From CAYLHF01 sp964383365 (GTDB lineage: Bacteria; Bacteroidota; Rhodothermia; Rhodothermales; UBA10348), in NCBI GenBank assembly GCA_964383365.1, contig CAYLHF010000009.1, positions 1-64,000 on the forward strand: DNA of 64,000 bases. Reading direction: 5' to 3'. Of this stretch, positions 17,711-25,671 are shown in pieces. The notes beneath the pieces are model-generated. The model did not search any database. It saw only the letters and a program-made list of their open reading frames with translations, and was not told the DNA's origin. The translations under genes and the position numbers were made by a program. Each line of letters starts with the position of its first letter. Position 1 is the stretch's first letter.

Positions 17711-18835
17711 TTACTTAACCCACGAGAAGAGTCGCGAGAACCGGGGCAGGTGGGCGTCTTTGTCCCATGAGAAATAGACCATGATCGCCTTCCCGACTAC
17801 ATGGTCCATCGGGATGAACCCCCAGAAACGGCTATCCTCGGAGTTGTCACGATTGTCGCCCATTCCGTAGAAATAGTCCTGCTCAAACGTGTACGTCGTT
17901 GACGGAATGCCGTCTATTTCAAATTGCCCCGAGGCAATCCTCTTTGCCGAATGGCCTTCATATCGGGTAATGACGAGAGCGTAGTACGGCCAGCTTTCGT
18001 CCGTCAGCGCAATCATATGGCCTTTTCTGGGAATGGTAACCGGCCCGTAATTGTCCGGTGAGAAGTGATGTCCGTGAGGGTACATCAGATTGTTGTACAG
18101 ATTATCCGCATGAGCCACAGCCAGTTCTACCCGATCCACCCACGGCCATTTTCGGATTTCCTCTACGGCCGGATTGGTGGCGACGATTCGGACAATCATC
18201 GGATTGGACTCCTGTGCAATCTGCGTCACTCCCAACTCTCCGAATGCCGAAGCACTGAATTGCATGCGTGGTTCTGTTTTGTAGACGTTCCACGTGAGTT
18301 GCATGGGCGGAAGGAATTCAATTCGCTCATCATTTATGTACACGGCTTTGTCCCGGACCTCGAATTTTTCTCCCGGCAGACCCATGATGCGCTTGATGTA
18401 GTGCTGTCTACGGTCGATCGCGGCGACGTTGTCTGCCGGCCAATTGAAGACAACAGAATCAAATCGTTTTACTTTGGAAAAACCGGGAAACCGGGTAAAC
18501 GGGAGCTCAAATCCGGGTAGATATATCGACGTGAACGGTATACCCAGCGTCATCGGGGTCCGGGTACCGTAGTGGACCTTCGATACGAACAGATAATCAC
18601 CGACCAGAAGACTGTTTTCCATCGACGGGGTCGGAATACGAAACAAATCGAAGAACAGGGTTCGCACGATCACCATGAACACAACGGCAAACACGAGCGC
18701 ATCGACCCATTCGCGAACACGACCCTTCTGAGGTCGCGATCTACCCTCCGTCGACGGTGTCAGGTGTTTTCCATCCCGACTTTCCTGCCTCTTCTTACGC
18801 GCTTCCTTTCGTTCATCCCTGGTTGATTTTGCCAC
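17711..18835 (-). CDS. lepB: signal peptidase I
   Basis: Membrane serine protease (S26) that removes signal peptides from exported preproteins. A basic N-terminal region (1-40) precedes a membrane anchor (about 43-62). The nucleophile is Ser71 in PTPSMENS and the general base Lys148 in HYIKRIMGLPGE. The C-terminal box GDNRDNSEDSRFWG is intact. At 374 aa it is longer than the typical ~320, owing mainly to an insertion between the boxes (about 165-300). The start is GTG. It is the last gene of a minus-strand run starting with lepA; lepA-lepB linkage is classical in E. coli, but here two unrelated genes intervene. Confidence 0.95.
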   Translation of the reverse strand: MAKSTRDERKEARKKRQESRDGKHLTPSTEGRSRPQKGRVREWVDALVFAVVFMVIVRTLFFDLFRIPTPSMENSLLVGDYLFVSKVHYGTRTPMTLGIPFTSIYLPGFELPFTRFPGFSKVKRFDSVVFNWPADNVAAIDRRQHYIKRIMGLPGEKFEVRDKAVYINDERIEFLPPMQLTWNVYKTEPRMQFSASAFGELGVTQIAQESNPMIVRIVATNPAVEEIRKWPWVDRVELAVAHADNLYNNLMYPHGHHFSPDNYGPVTIPRKGHMIALTDESWPYYALVITRYEGHSAKRIASGQFEIDGIPSTTYTFEQDYFYGMGDNRDNSEDSRFWGFIPMDHVVGKAIMVYFSWDKDAHLPRFSRLFSWVK

Positions 18836-18856
18836 GCCGGTCTGCCAAATACGTTG

Positions 18857-19690
18857 TTATTGATGCTGATCGAACTCCTGATCTATAGAGTCCCTCTCGT
18901 AATATTCCGTCGGATCAGGTCTCGGAGTACCCTCCGGCGGGCGTGCTGTACGCACGTCGAAAAAAGATGCTCCGTCAAAACCCGTCACATACCACGAATC
19001 TCGATCGAAATTGTAATAATAATCTGCGAACGGTTTACGCGTCGACTCCGCAGTCAGTTGCCCTAGAAAGGTACTTTTTATTGAACGAAGATCGTCCCTC
19101 AACTCTGCGGGGGCGGCAACGACAATCCCCCGGTCCCACGGACCGTTCACATCGATCAGTATGAGAGGGATCTCGTTGTTGAGAATGAACCAGTATTCGA
19201 ACTCGATATAATCCTCTCTCCGCGCAGCCTCCGGGAGTGCTCTCTCTACCAGCGTAAGTGTCGGTCGTCCAAACTGTGCTTCCAATCTTGCACGAATATC
19301 TCTCGTTTCCAGCGTGTCAATTTTGCTCAGCGATGTACTGCCAATAAATGCCCACCGGGTTGAATCAAAACGCGAGGCGTAATGCGGCGTCTCCGGGAAT
19401 GAGATTTTATGCCACGACGTAATTAAAAATGGATCACGGATCAGTGGAACCGGGAGATCGTCTTCTTTCTCTCTGAGGGACATAAACCATCGATAAAGAG
19501 AGTCTGATCTGGTCTGAAACGGATCCGGCGGCAGGACCGGCACGGGGTGCCTCCCGTTTCCGAGACGAATCTGGGCGATTCGCGCTGTTCGCAGGTACAT
19601 CAGGTGCTCAAGCAACGATTGTGCGGATACGACCGAGACGTACCCGGTCATCAGCAGAAGAGCCGGCAAGAGACGAAAGACGATCGACAT
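18857..19690 (-). CDS. secreted protein of unknown function
   Basis: I do not recognise this 277-residue protein. It has a clear signal peptide (FRLLPALLLMTGYVSVVSAQ, cleavage after about residue 23). The mature part is mixed alpha/beta with no cysteine pattern, repeats or catalytic motif I can name. Noticeable stretches are the Asp/Arg-rich centre, YIEFEYWFILNNEIPLILID, DVNGPWDRGIVVA and a C-terminal YYYNFDRDSWYVTG. Its start lies 3 bp after the APC-permease stop and its stop 21 bp before lepB, so it is firmly in the lepA-lepB operon. Probably periplasmic. Confidence 0.7.
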   Translation of the reverse strand: MSIVFRLLPALLLMTGYVSVVSAQSLLEHLMYLRTARIAQIRLGNGRHPVPVLPPDPFQTRSDSLYRWFMSLREKEDDLPVPLIRDPFLITSWHKISFPETPHYASRFDSTRWAFIGSTSLSKIDTLETRDIRARLEAQFGRPTLTLVERALPEAARREDYIEFEYWFILNNEIPLILIDVNGPWDRGIVVAAPAELRDDLRSIKSTFLGQLTAESTRKPFADYYYNFDRDSWYVTGFDGASFFDVRTARPPEGTPRPDPTEYYERDSIDQEFDQHQ

Positions 19691-19693
19691 GAT

Positions 19694-21775
19694 TCAGGAG
19701 AAATCGGATGAGCTTCCGAGTAGTTTCCGGAAAGATCGTATCGACCTGGGATCTCCCAACAGGGTTACGTGATCTCCCTTGAAAAACACCGTACCACCCC
19801 TGGGAATCATCCGGGTTCCATCTCTGAAAATGGAGATCACGATAATATCCGATGGAAGATTCATTTCAGACACCTGTGTTCCGATAAAAGCTGTAGTAGC
19901 GCGTGTATCGCCGAGGTGAAGCGTGATAAAACGCTCATCCCTCATCAGCAGCGTGCGTAGATTCTCTTCTGTATCTGCGGCGATCCACTCGTCCATGAAT
20001 GTATCCTCGGAGAGGCGACTCGCGAGTTGCGACAACACACTGAGGTGGTGAGCCGGATGGCTGCGGGGAGAGGCCAGATAAATGATCGCCCGTAGCGGTT
20101 CATCTGTCATCAAATTTCCGAAGACAATCTGATCCCGTGTTCTCACTCCGGTCTTCGAACGAACCAGTACCAGTTCTGATTCGATAATGTTGGGCACGTG
20201 GATATGCGCAAGCACGACACCGGGAACGACGACCAGTATGCCATCCGCACCCAGAGCCGTGAAATCAGCCAGTATCCTGTCCGCTCCAAACGATATCCGG
20301 GAGGCAAGAAGATGTGATGCACTTCTCGTTACGTCATCAAAACCTTCGTCCCGACAAACATCCAGGACCAGACTCCTCATGATGACCTCATCGGTACTGA
20401 ATTGTACGTGTTTATGCAGTGTACCGGAGACCGGTGTCCCGCGAAAATGCGTCTCGGCAATTCGGGCGAATGCATGGCGGATGGCTCCTGATCGGGTAAC
20501 CTGCTTTTGGGCGTAAAACAGGTACCAGAGCACACAGACGATGGTCAGGCCGAACGTGAAAAGAACGGGTAGCAGTCCCATCTCGAAAATCAGCCACAAC
20601 GGAGCTACCACGCCGATGATCTGAATGAGTGGATAGAGTGGCGTACGATACCCCGGATCATAGGACTCGAGTCTGCTCTCGCGCATTACGATGACCGAAA
20701 TCGAGCTGAGGGCAAACATCAGTAGCTGGAACGCACCGGCAAGCTTGGCAATCTTTGTTGGATTCAGAGCCGTAACCATCACGATGATGATCACCGTCGT
20801 CAAAAACACAGATCCGACAGGGACACCTCGACCACTGATCCTGGAAAAAACCGGCGATACGAGTGAATCCCTGCTCATCGCCATGGGATAACGGGATGCG
20901 CTCAGAATCCCGGCGTTCGCAACGGACGAGAAGGCCAGGATGGCGGCAATTGTCATGAGTAGCCCACCCCAGTTACCCACGAGGCGAACGGCGACTACTA
21001 CCACTGGTGTCAGCAGATTTTCACTCCTGATCAGATCGTCGACCGACACGACACCAATCATCACTGCAGACCCGATCACATAGATCAACAACGCCGTGCC
21101 AAGGGCAAGAAACATCCCCAGCGGCAGCGTTCGTTCCGGGTCCCTCACCTCCTCAGCAACACTCGCAATCTTTGTCAACCCCATGTAGCTGACCACAACC
21201 AGACCGGCTGTAGCCATGATGCCGTCGAGACCCGCCCCGAAAAAGTGGTCGAAGTTAGTCCACTCGATCCGGGTGATGCCGGTTCCGGTGAACCAGGTCA
21301 ACAGGAGTAACAGCCCTATAACGAGTATCACCTGGGCCGTTCCTGATTTCTTGGCTCCGAACGAATTGACGAGACCGAAGAATATGGCAAAAAGGGCAGC
21401 GAGCACTCCGACATCTACGCCGGGTATGTACCCGGTCAGGTAGGCGCCCACCCCGACCAGCGCAAAAGCTGTTTTCAGAATCAGAGCGATCCAGGTTCCG
21501 AAACCTGCTACCGTACCTGCTACCGGCCCCAGACTTCGGTCTACAAAATAATAGATGCCTCCAGACCTCGGCATGGCTGTTGCCAGTTCTGCCATCGAAA
21601 GAATGCCCGGTACGATCATCAGACCGGCGATCAGGTAGGCCAGTGACAGCGCCGGTCCGGCACCGATTGCCGCCAGGCCAGGCAGGAGAAAGAAACCGGA
21701 ACTGAGCGTAGCGCCGGTTGCTACTGCGTAGACACGGGCCAGGCCTAATTCCTTTTTTAGTGGATCGGAGGACAT
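19694..21775 (-). CDS. APC-family permease fused to PTS-EIIA-like and RCK_C domains
   Basis: A 693-residue membrane protein. Residues ~10-425 are an APC-superfamily amino acid/cation permease with about 12 helices: GLARVYAVATGATLSSGFFLLPG is the TM1 unwound region and SYMGLTKIASVAEEVRDPER the TM6-7 loop. Residues ~450-610 resemble a type-2 PTS EIIA (fructose/mannitol) domain: LVVVPGVVLAHIHVPN (His524/His526 near the phosphorylatable-His position) then LVLVRSKTGV and IIYLASPRSHPAHHLSVLSQLA. Residues ~620-690 form a TrkA-C/RCK_C domain (IVISIFRDGTRMIPRGG, LLGDPRSI). The fusion suggests transport gated by phosphorylation-like or ligand sensing. The substrate is unknown. It lies 38 bp after lepA. 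Confidence 0.85.
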   Translation of the reverse strand: MSSDPLKKELGLARVYAVATGATLSSGFFLLPGLAAIGAGPALSLAYLIAGLMIVPGILSMAELATAMPRSGGIYYFVDRSLGPVAGTVAGFGTWIALILKTAFALVGVGAYLTGYIPGVDVGVLAALFAIFFGLVNSFGAKKSGTAQVILVIGLLLLLTWFTGTGITRIEWTNFDHFFGAGLDGIMATAGLVVVSYMGLTKIASVAEEVRDPERTLPLGMFLALGTALLIYVIGSAVMIGVVSVDDLIRSENLLTPVVVVAVRLVGNWGGLLMTIAAILAFSSVANAGILSASRYPMAMSRDSLVSPVFSRISGRGVPVGSVFLTTVIIIVMVTALNPTKIAKLAGAFQLLMFALSSISVIVMRESRLESYDPGYRTPLYPLIQIIGVVAPLWLIFEMGLLPVLFTFGLTIVCVLWYLFYAQKQVTRSGAIRHAFARIAETHFRGTPVSGTLHKHVQFSTDEVIMRSLVLDVCRDEGFDDVTRSASHLLASRISFGADRILADFTALGADGILVVVPGVVLAHIHVPNIIESELVLVRSKTGVRTRDQIVFGNLMTDEPLRAIIYLASPRSHPAHHLSVLSQLASRLSEDTFMDEWIAADTEENLRTLLMRDERFITLHLGDTRATTAFIGTQVSEMNLPSDIIVISIFRDGTRMIPRGGTVFFKGDHVTLLGDPRSIRSFRKLLGSSSDFS

Positions 21776-21813
21776 TCCTTGAGTAAGGACACGTTGAGAA
21801 TGGTATTCGGGTC

Positions 21814-23619
21814 CTAGTCTTCTATGGAGAGAACTGCGAGGAATGCCTCCTGGGGCAGTTCTACGCTACCAACCTGTTTCATTCTCTTCTTTCCTTTCTT
21901 CTGTTTCTCGAGAAGCTTTCTTTTTCTGGAGATATCACCGCCATAACATTTCGCGGTTACATCCTTGCGCATCGCTTTTACTGTCTGACGTGCGATAACG
22001 CGTGAGCCGATGGCCGCCTGCAGAGCCACGTCGAAAAGCTGCCTGGGAATCAGATCCTTGAGCTTTCGGGTCAGTTTTCGGCCCATATCGTACGCCTTGT
22101 CCTTGTGTACGATCGTCGATAGTGCATCCACAGGATCCCCATTCACCATGACATCGAGTTTTACCAGGGAACTGACCCGGTAATCCAGATACTCGTAATC
22201 GAAGGAAGCATATCCGCGGCTGATACTCTTCAGCCGATCGTAAAAGTCGAAGACTATCTCAGCAAGTGGGAGATGATATTCCAGATTGACCCGTTCAGTG
22301 TCCAGATATTGCGTGTTGATATAGCTTCCTCGACGCTCCTGACAGAGTTGCATCAGACCTCCGATGTATTCCGACGGCACAATGATTTCTGCTTTCACAT
22401 ACGGCTCCTGAATGGCCTGAAGACTCCCGGTAGTGGGCATTTTACTGGGATTGTCGATGACCATTTCCGACCCGTCGTCATGCACGACCAGGTACTTGAC
22501 GTTCGGTACGGTCGTTATGATGTCGAGTCCGAATTCCCGATCGAGTCTCTCCTGGATAATTTCCATATGCAGCATTCCAAGAAATCCTACGCGAAAACCA
22601 AACCCGAGAGCAACAGAGGTCTCTGGTTCATAGGTCAACGAAGCATCGTTGAGATGAAGGCGGTCAAGAGAGTTGCGAAGATCCTCGAAGTCCTCTGCAT
22701 TGGTCGGGTAAACGCCTGAAAACACCATCGGCTTGGCATCCTGAAATCCCTCGATGGCACGGTCGGCCGGATTTCGGTCCAGAGTCACCGTGTCGCCGAC
22801 ACGCGTATCCTGCACATCCTTAACCGATCCGATTACATAGCCCACCTCACCTGCCCGTAGCTGCTCTACCGGCTCCAAATTCATTCGAAGAAATCCGATC
22901 TCTTCCGCGTCATAGACCTTGCCGTTGGCCATGAAGCGCATGCGGTCCCCACGCGTGAGGATGCCGTCGAAAATACGCGTATAGATAATGGAACCACGGT
23001 AGGTATTGAATATCGAGTCGAATATGAGCGCTTTCAGTGGCGCGTCCATGTCGCCGGTCGGTGCCGGAACACGGTCGATGACCGACTGAATTAGTTCAGG
23101 TATCCCTGTTCCTGTCTTTGCACTGATCTGGAGGATGTTTTCGGCCGGTTCTCCCAGAAGATTCTCAATTGATTGGGCCACACTGTCTGGATTGGCTCCG
23201 GGCAGGTCGACTTTATTCAGGACGGGAATGATTTCGAGTTCCGCCTCCATCGCCAGAAACACATTCGAAATAGTCTGCGCCTCGATACCCTGCGCCGCAT
23301 CGACCACAAGAATGGCCCCCTCACACGCTTTCAGTGCCCTGGACACCTCATACGAGAAATCGACGTGACCGGGCGTATCGATCAGATTCAGGATATACTC
23401 GGTCCCATCGGCCACTGTATGAGACATCCTGATTGCATGACTCTTGATCGTAATCCCACGTTCTCTTTCGAGATCCATATCATCGAGCACCTGCGCCTGA
23501 AGCTCACGGCTGGTCAGCGTTCCCGTCTGTTCAAGAAAACGATCGGCTAGCGTGCTCTTACCGTGGTCGATATGCGCAATTATGCAAAAATTGCGTATGC
23601 GGGACTGCTCTAAGGGCAT
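21814..23619 (-). CDS. lepA: elongation factor 4 (LepA)
   Basis: Translational GTPase that binds ribosomes and back-translocates or aids 30S maturation. G motifs are AHIDHGKST (G1), RGITI (G2), DTPGH (G3) and NKVD (G4). The EF4-specific C-terminal end contains the basic segment RKRKLLEKQKKGKKRMK and the terminal PQEAFLAVL. The 601-aa length is standard. It heads a minus-strand run lepA, APC permease, secreted protein, lepB. A perfect TATAAT on the minus strand at 23695-23700, about 75 bp before the start codon, is a candidate -10, but a matching -35 is not obvious. Confidence 0.97.
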   Translation of the reverse strand: MPLEQSRIRNFCIIAHIDHGKSTLADRFLEQTGTLTSRELQAQVLDDMDLERERGITIKSHAIRMSHTVADGTEYILNLIDTPGHVDFSYEVSRALKACEGAILVVDAAQGIEAQTISNVFLAMEAELEIIPVLNKVDLPGANPDSVAQSIENLLGEPAENILQISAKTGTGIPELIQSVIDRVPAPTGDMDAPLKALIFDSIFNTYRGSIIYTRIFDGILTRGDRMRFMANGKVYDAEEIGFLRMNLEPVEQLRAGEVGYVIGSVKDVQDTRVGDTVTLDRNPADRAIEGFQDAKPMVFSGVYPTNAEDFEDLRNSLDRLHLNDASLTYEPETSVALGFGFRVGFLGMLHMEIIQERLDREFGLDIITTVPNVKYLVVHDDGSEMVIDNPSKMPTTGSLQAIQEPYVKAEIIVPSEYIGGLMQLCQERRGSYINTQYLDTERVNLEYHLPLAEIVFDFYDRLKSISRGYASFDYEYLDYRVSSLVKLDVMVNGDPVDALSTIVHKDKAYDMGRKLTRKLKDLIPRQLFDVALQAAIGSRVIARQTVKAMRKDVTAKCYGGDISRKRKLLEKQKKGKKRMKQVGSVELPQEAFLAVLSIED

Positions 23620-23959
23620 GTATGCCGGACGAAATGTTTTGGGATCTGCTCTTATCGGCTATAATACGATGTATATGCGCGGGTTCCGTCTTAGATTATA
23701 TGTGGATTTAGAAGATTGTCGCGGGTGTCGCCTGATCCAATACTTTAAGTGATCGCCGGAATATTTTTGCTTCATGCGCGTACTACGGACTCAATAATGC
23801 TGGAAAGGACCGTGCGTAAAGAGATCTAATCGGAATAGGGGCACAACAGACTGCCTTTTATTGTTAAAGATATACTTTAAGTATTTCGTGTTTTAAGGCT
23901 CTACATTAGGTAAATGCACCGATCCATGTGTAATACTCTGTGACTGAGGAGTGAAATCT
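23620..23959. other. 340-bp divergent intergenic region between lepA and the ECF sigma gene
   Basis: No gene is seen here. It is AT-rich relative to its surroundings and must hold the lepA promoter (minus) and the sigma-gene promoter (plus). Perfect TATAAT hexamers occur on the plus strand (23659-23664) and minus strand (23695-23700). A 13-base perfect palindrome, ATACTT-T-AAGTAT, at 23872-23884 could be an operator. GAGGAG at 23946-23951 is the ribosome binding site of the sigma gene. Confidence 0.6.
23872..23884. promoter_or_regulatory. 13-bp palindrome, possible operator upstream of the ECF sigma gene
   Basis: ATACTT, one T, AAGTAT: a perfect inverted repeat 75 bp before the sigma start codon. 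Its position fits autoregulation, but no protein is known to bind it and AT-rich palindromes of this size occur by chance. Confidence 0.25.
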
Positions 23960-24550
23960 ATGCGTTCTCTTTCGGACGAACAGTTTCGATCCTGGGGTCA
24001 AGGTCTTCGAAATTCTGATACGCGGTCCTATTCCGATCTTTTCGACGCTACGTATGATAGTCTCATGCGCTACGCCGTCTATATCGTTCGAGACAATTCT
24101 TCGGCTTCAGATATATTACAGGATGTGTACCTGAAAATCTGGCAGATTCGCGAAGATATCGATCCTGATCGTTCTCTTAAAGCGCTTCTATACCAGATGG
24201 TTCGAAATTATGCGCTCAATCATGAGAGACAGAAGAAACGCCGCGCCGCAGAAGAACTCGTAGCCGACCACCCCGCAGTCGGATTTGACATGATGACTGA
24301 TGAACGTCTGGATGCAGATGCTCTGGAATACCGATTATCAGAATGGATTGACCAAATGCCCGAGAGGCGCAGAGAGGCGTTCATGCTGAGCCGGTACGAA
24401 GGATTGAGTCACGAGCAGATTGCGACGCTGATGAATCTGGCTCCAAAGACGGTTAACAATCATATTGTGCTTGCTTTGCAACATATACGCCGACTCATGT
24501 TGGCATATGAAAGGGATAATTCGGAGAGAGAAGATAAAAAGAGAGCTTGA
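23960..24550 (+). CDS. ECF RNA polymerase sigma factor (FecI-like)
   Basis: A 196-residue extracytoplasmic-function sigma factor. Region 2 is in residues ~25-95 (LFDATYDSLMRYAVYIVRDN then DILQDVYLKIW), and region 4 at about 130-185 with the helix-turn-helix LSRYEGLSHEQIATLMNLAPKTVNNH. ATG 23960 is preferred to an in-frame GTG at 23951 because GAGGAG lies 8 nt upstream of the ATG and covers the GTG. It overlaps the FecR gene by TTGA (24547-24550). With FecR and a TonB receptor next in line it should act in cell-surface signalling, activating the receptor gene upon ligand binding. Confidence 0.93.
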   Translation: MRSLSDEQFRSWGQGLRNSDTRSYSDLFDATYDSLMRYAVYIVRDNSSASDILQDVYLKIWQIREDIDPDRSLKALLYQMVRNYALNHERQKKRRAAEELVADHPAVGFDMMTDERLDADALEYRLSEWIDQMPERRREAFMLSRYEGLSHEQIATLMNLAPKTVNNHIVLALQHIRRLMLAYERDNSEREDKKRA

Positions 24551-25512
24551 CTGACGGTCGACATACCGATTATGCAGAGCCAGGCGACGAAATCCGTCGC
24601 TTGCTCAGTGAACAGACTGACTTCGATGCCGGAGATCTTCTGGATGCGTGGATCTTCGCCGAAGACGCACGACCTGCCAGTCCCGACCGTATGGAGCGCA
24701 ATCGAATGCGCGGATTTCTCCTCTCCCGGATTTCGGTCTCGAACCAGACTCCCGTCTATCGGCTCAAGCCGCTACGGACGAGTCGTCTTTTTCATATCAA
24801 GGCCTTTGCTGTTGCAGCGACTATTGCACTGCTCATAACGGCCAGTTTCATCGTGACGCCCACCGCGACTACGATTCGGGTGCCGTCCGGACTTCAGACG
24901 GCATCCGATTACGTACTCCCGGACGGCTCTGTCGCCCGACTATCTGCTGGTTCTGTACTCTCATGGTCATCTGAATTTGGCGTGTCGGAGCGACGTGTTG
25001 CACTAAGAGGTGAAGCCTATTTCGATGTAAAAAAGCAGAAAACGCCGTTTTTTGTTGATACATACAATGCCCGGACATCGGTTTTGGGTACGACGTTTAC
25101 CGTCCGATCCTGGCCAGGAAGTTTACAGTCCGATACGGAAGTTCGTCTCTCTACCGGACGGGTTGCCCTCGCTCCAAAGGCCAGTCTGTCCAACTCAGTC
25201 ATGCTCGATCCTGGATTTGCAGCCAGCGTTATATCTGTTCCGACTGAACCCAGACGGGTTGATATCGATCGGGATTTTGCATGGATCAGTGGCGGCTTCT
25301 CATTCGATAATCTGCCCGTCGGAGATGCCCTCCAGGAGATCGAACGACGGTATGATATCAGGTTAAATGCTCCGGCAGCCATCCGACTTCGCCGGATCAA
25401 TTATTTCAAGAGATCGGCATCGGGTGTCTCCGAAGTTCTCGATGAAATAACGTCTACCATTGGCGTCCGTTTTCGGCAGGTGTCCGGCGGGTACGAACTC
25501 TTTCTCCCCTGA
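24547..25512 (+). CDS. FecR-family anti-sigma factor
   Basis: A 321-residue inner-membrane regulator of the sigma factor encoded immediately upstream. The cytoplasmic N terminus is about 1-80, a single membrane helix about 82-102 (IKAFAVAATIALLITASFI), then the periplasmic FecR domain: YVLPDGSVARLSAGS, RRVALRGEAYFDVKK, ARTSVLGTTFTVRS and STGRVALAP. The C-terminal ~65 residues (FSFDNLPVGDALQEIERRYD) are the DUF4974/STN-like module that contacts the receptor's signalling domain. The start is TTG in a TTGA overlap with the sigma stop, ensuring co-translation and balanced stoichiometry. Confidence 0.92.
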   Translation: MTDGRHTDYAEPGDEIRRLLSEQTDFDAGDLLDAWIFAEDARPASPDRMERNRMRGFLLSRISVSNQTPVYRLKPLRTSRLFHIKAFAVAATIALLITASFIVTPTATTIRVPSGLQTASDYVLPDGSVARLSAGSVLSWSSEFGVSERRVALRGEAYFDVKKQKTPFFVDTYNARTSVLGTTFTVRSWPGSLQSDTEVRLSTGRVALAPKASLSNSVMLDPGFAASVISVPTEPRRVDIDRDFAWISGGFSFDNLPVGDALQEIERRYDIRLNAPAAIRLRRINYFKRSASGVSEVLDEITSTIGVRFRQVSGGYELFLP

Positions 25513-25586
25513 CCCGGAACACCGCTCGCAATCCGGCTCGTTTGTCTTTACACGTCCTTTTTCTTCCAAATCTGGCTCTAATTCCT

Positions 25587-25594
25587 TATTTTTG
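25587..25594 (+). promoter_or_regulatory. possible -7 element (TATTTTTG) of the TonB-receptor gene
   Basis: TATTTTTG matches TAnnTTTG exactly and lies 77 nt before the receptor start codon, in the 159-bp gap after fecR. No good TTG box is found about 20 bp upstream, so this could instead be a promoter for an alternative or ECF sigma, or chance. Confidence 0.35.
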
Positions 25595-25671
25595 TTCGGT
25601 GTAGGTGTCTTGTGATTTCTCCTACGACTCGAAGTTCGTCGAAGGTCTAACCCGGGACTTACTCTATCCGA

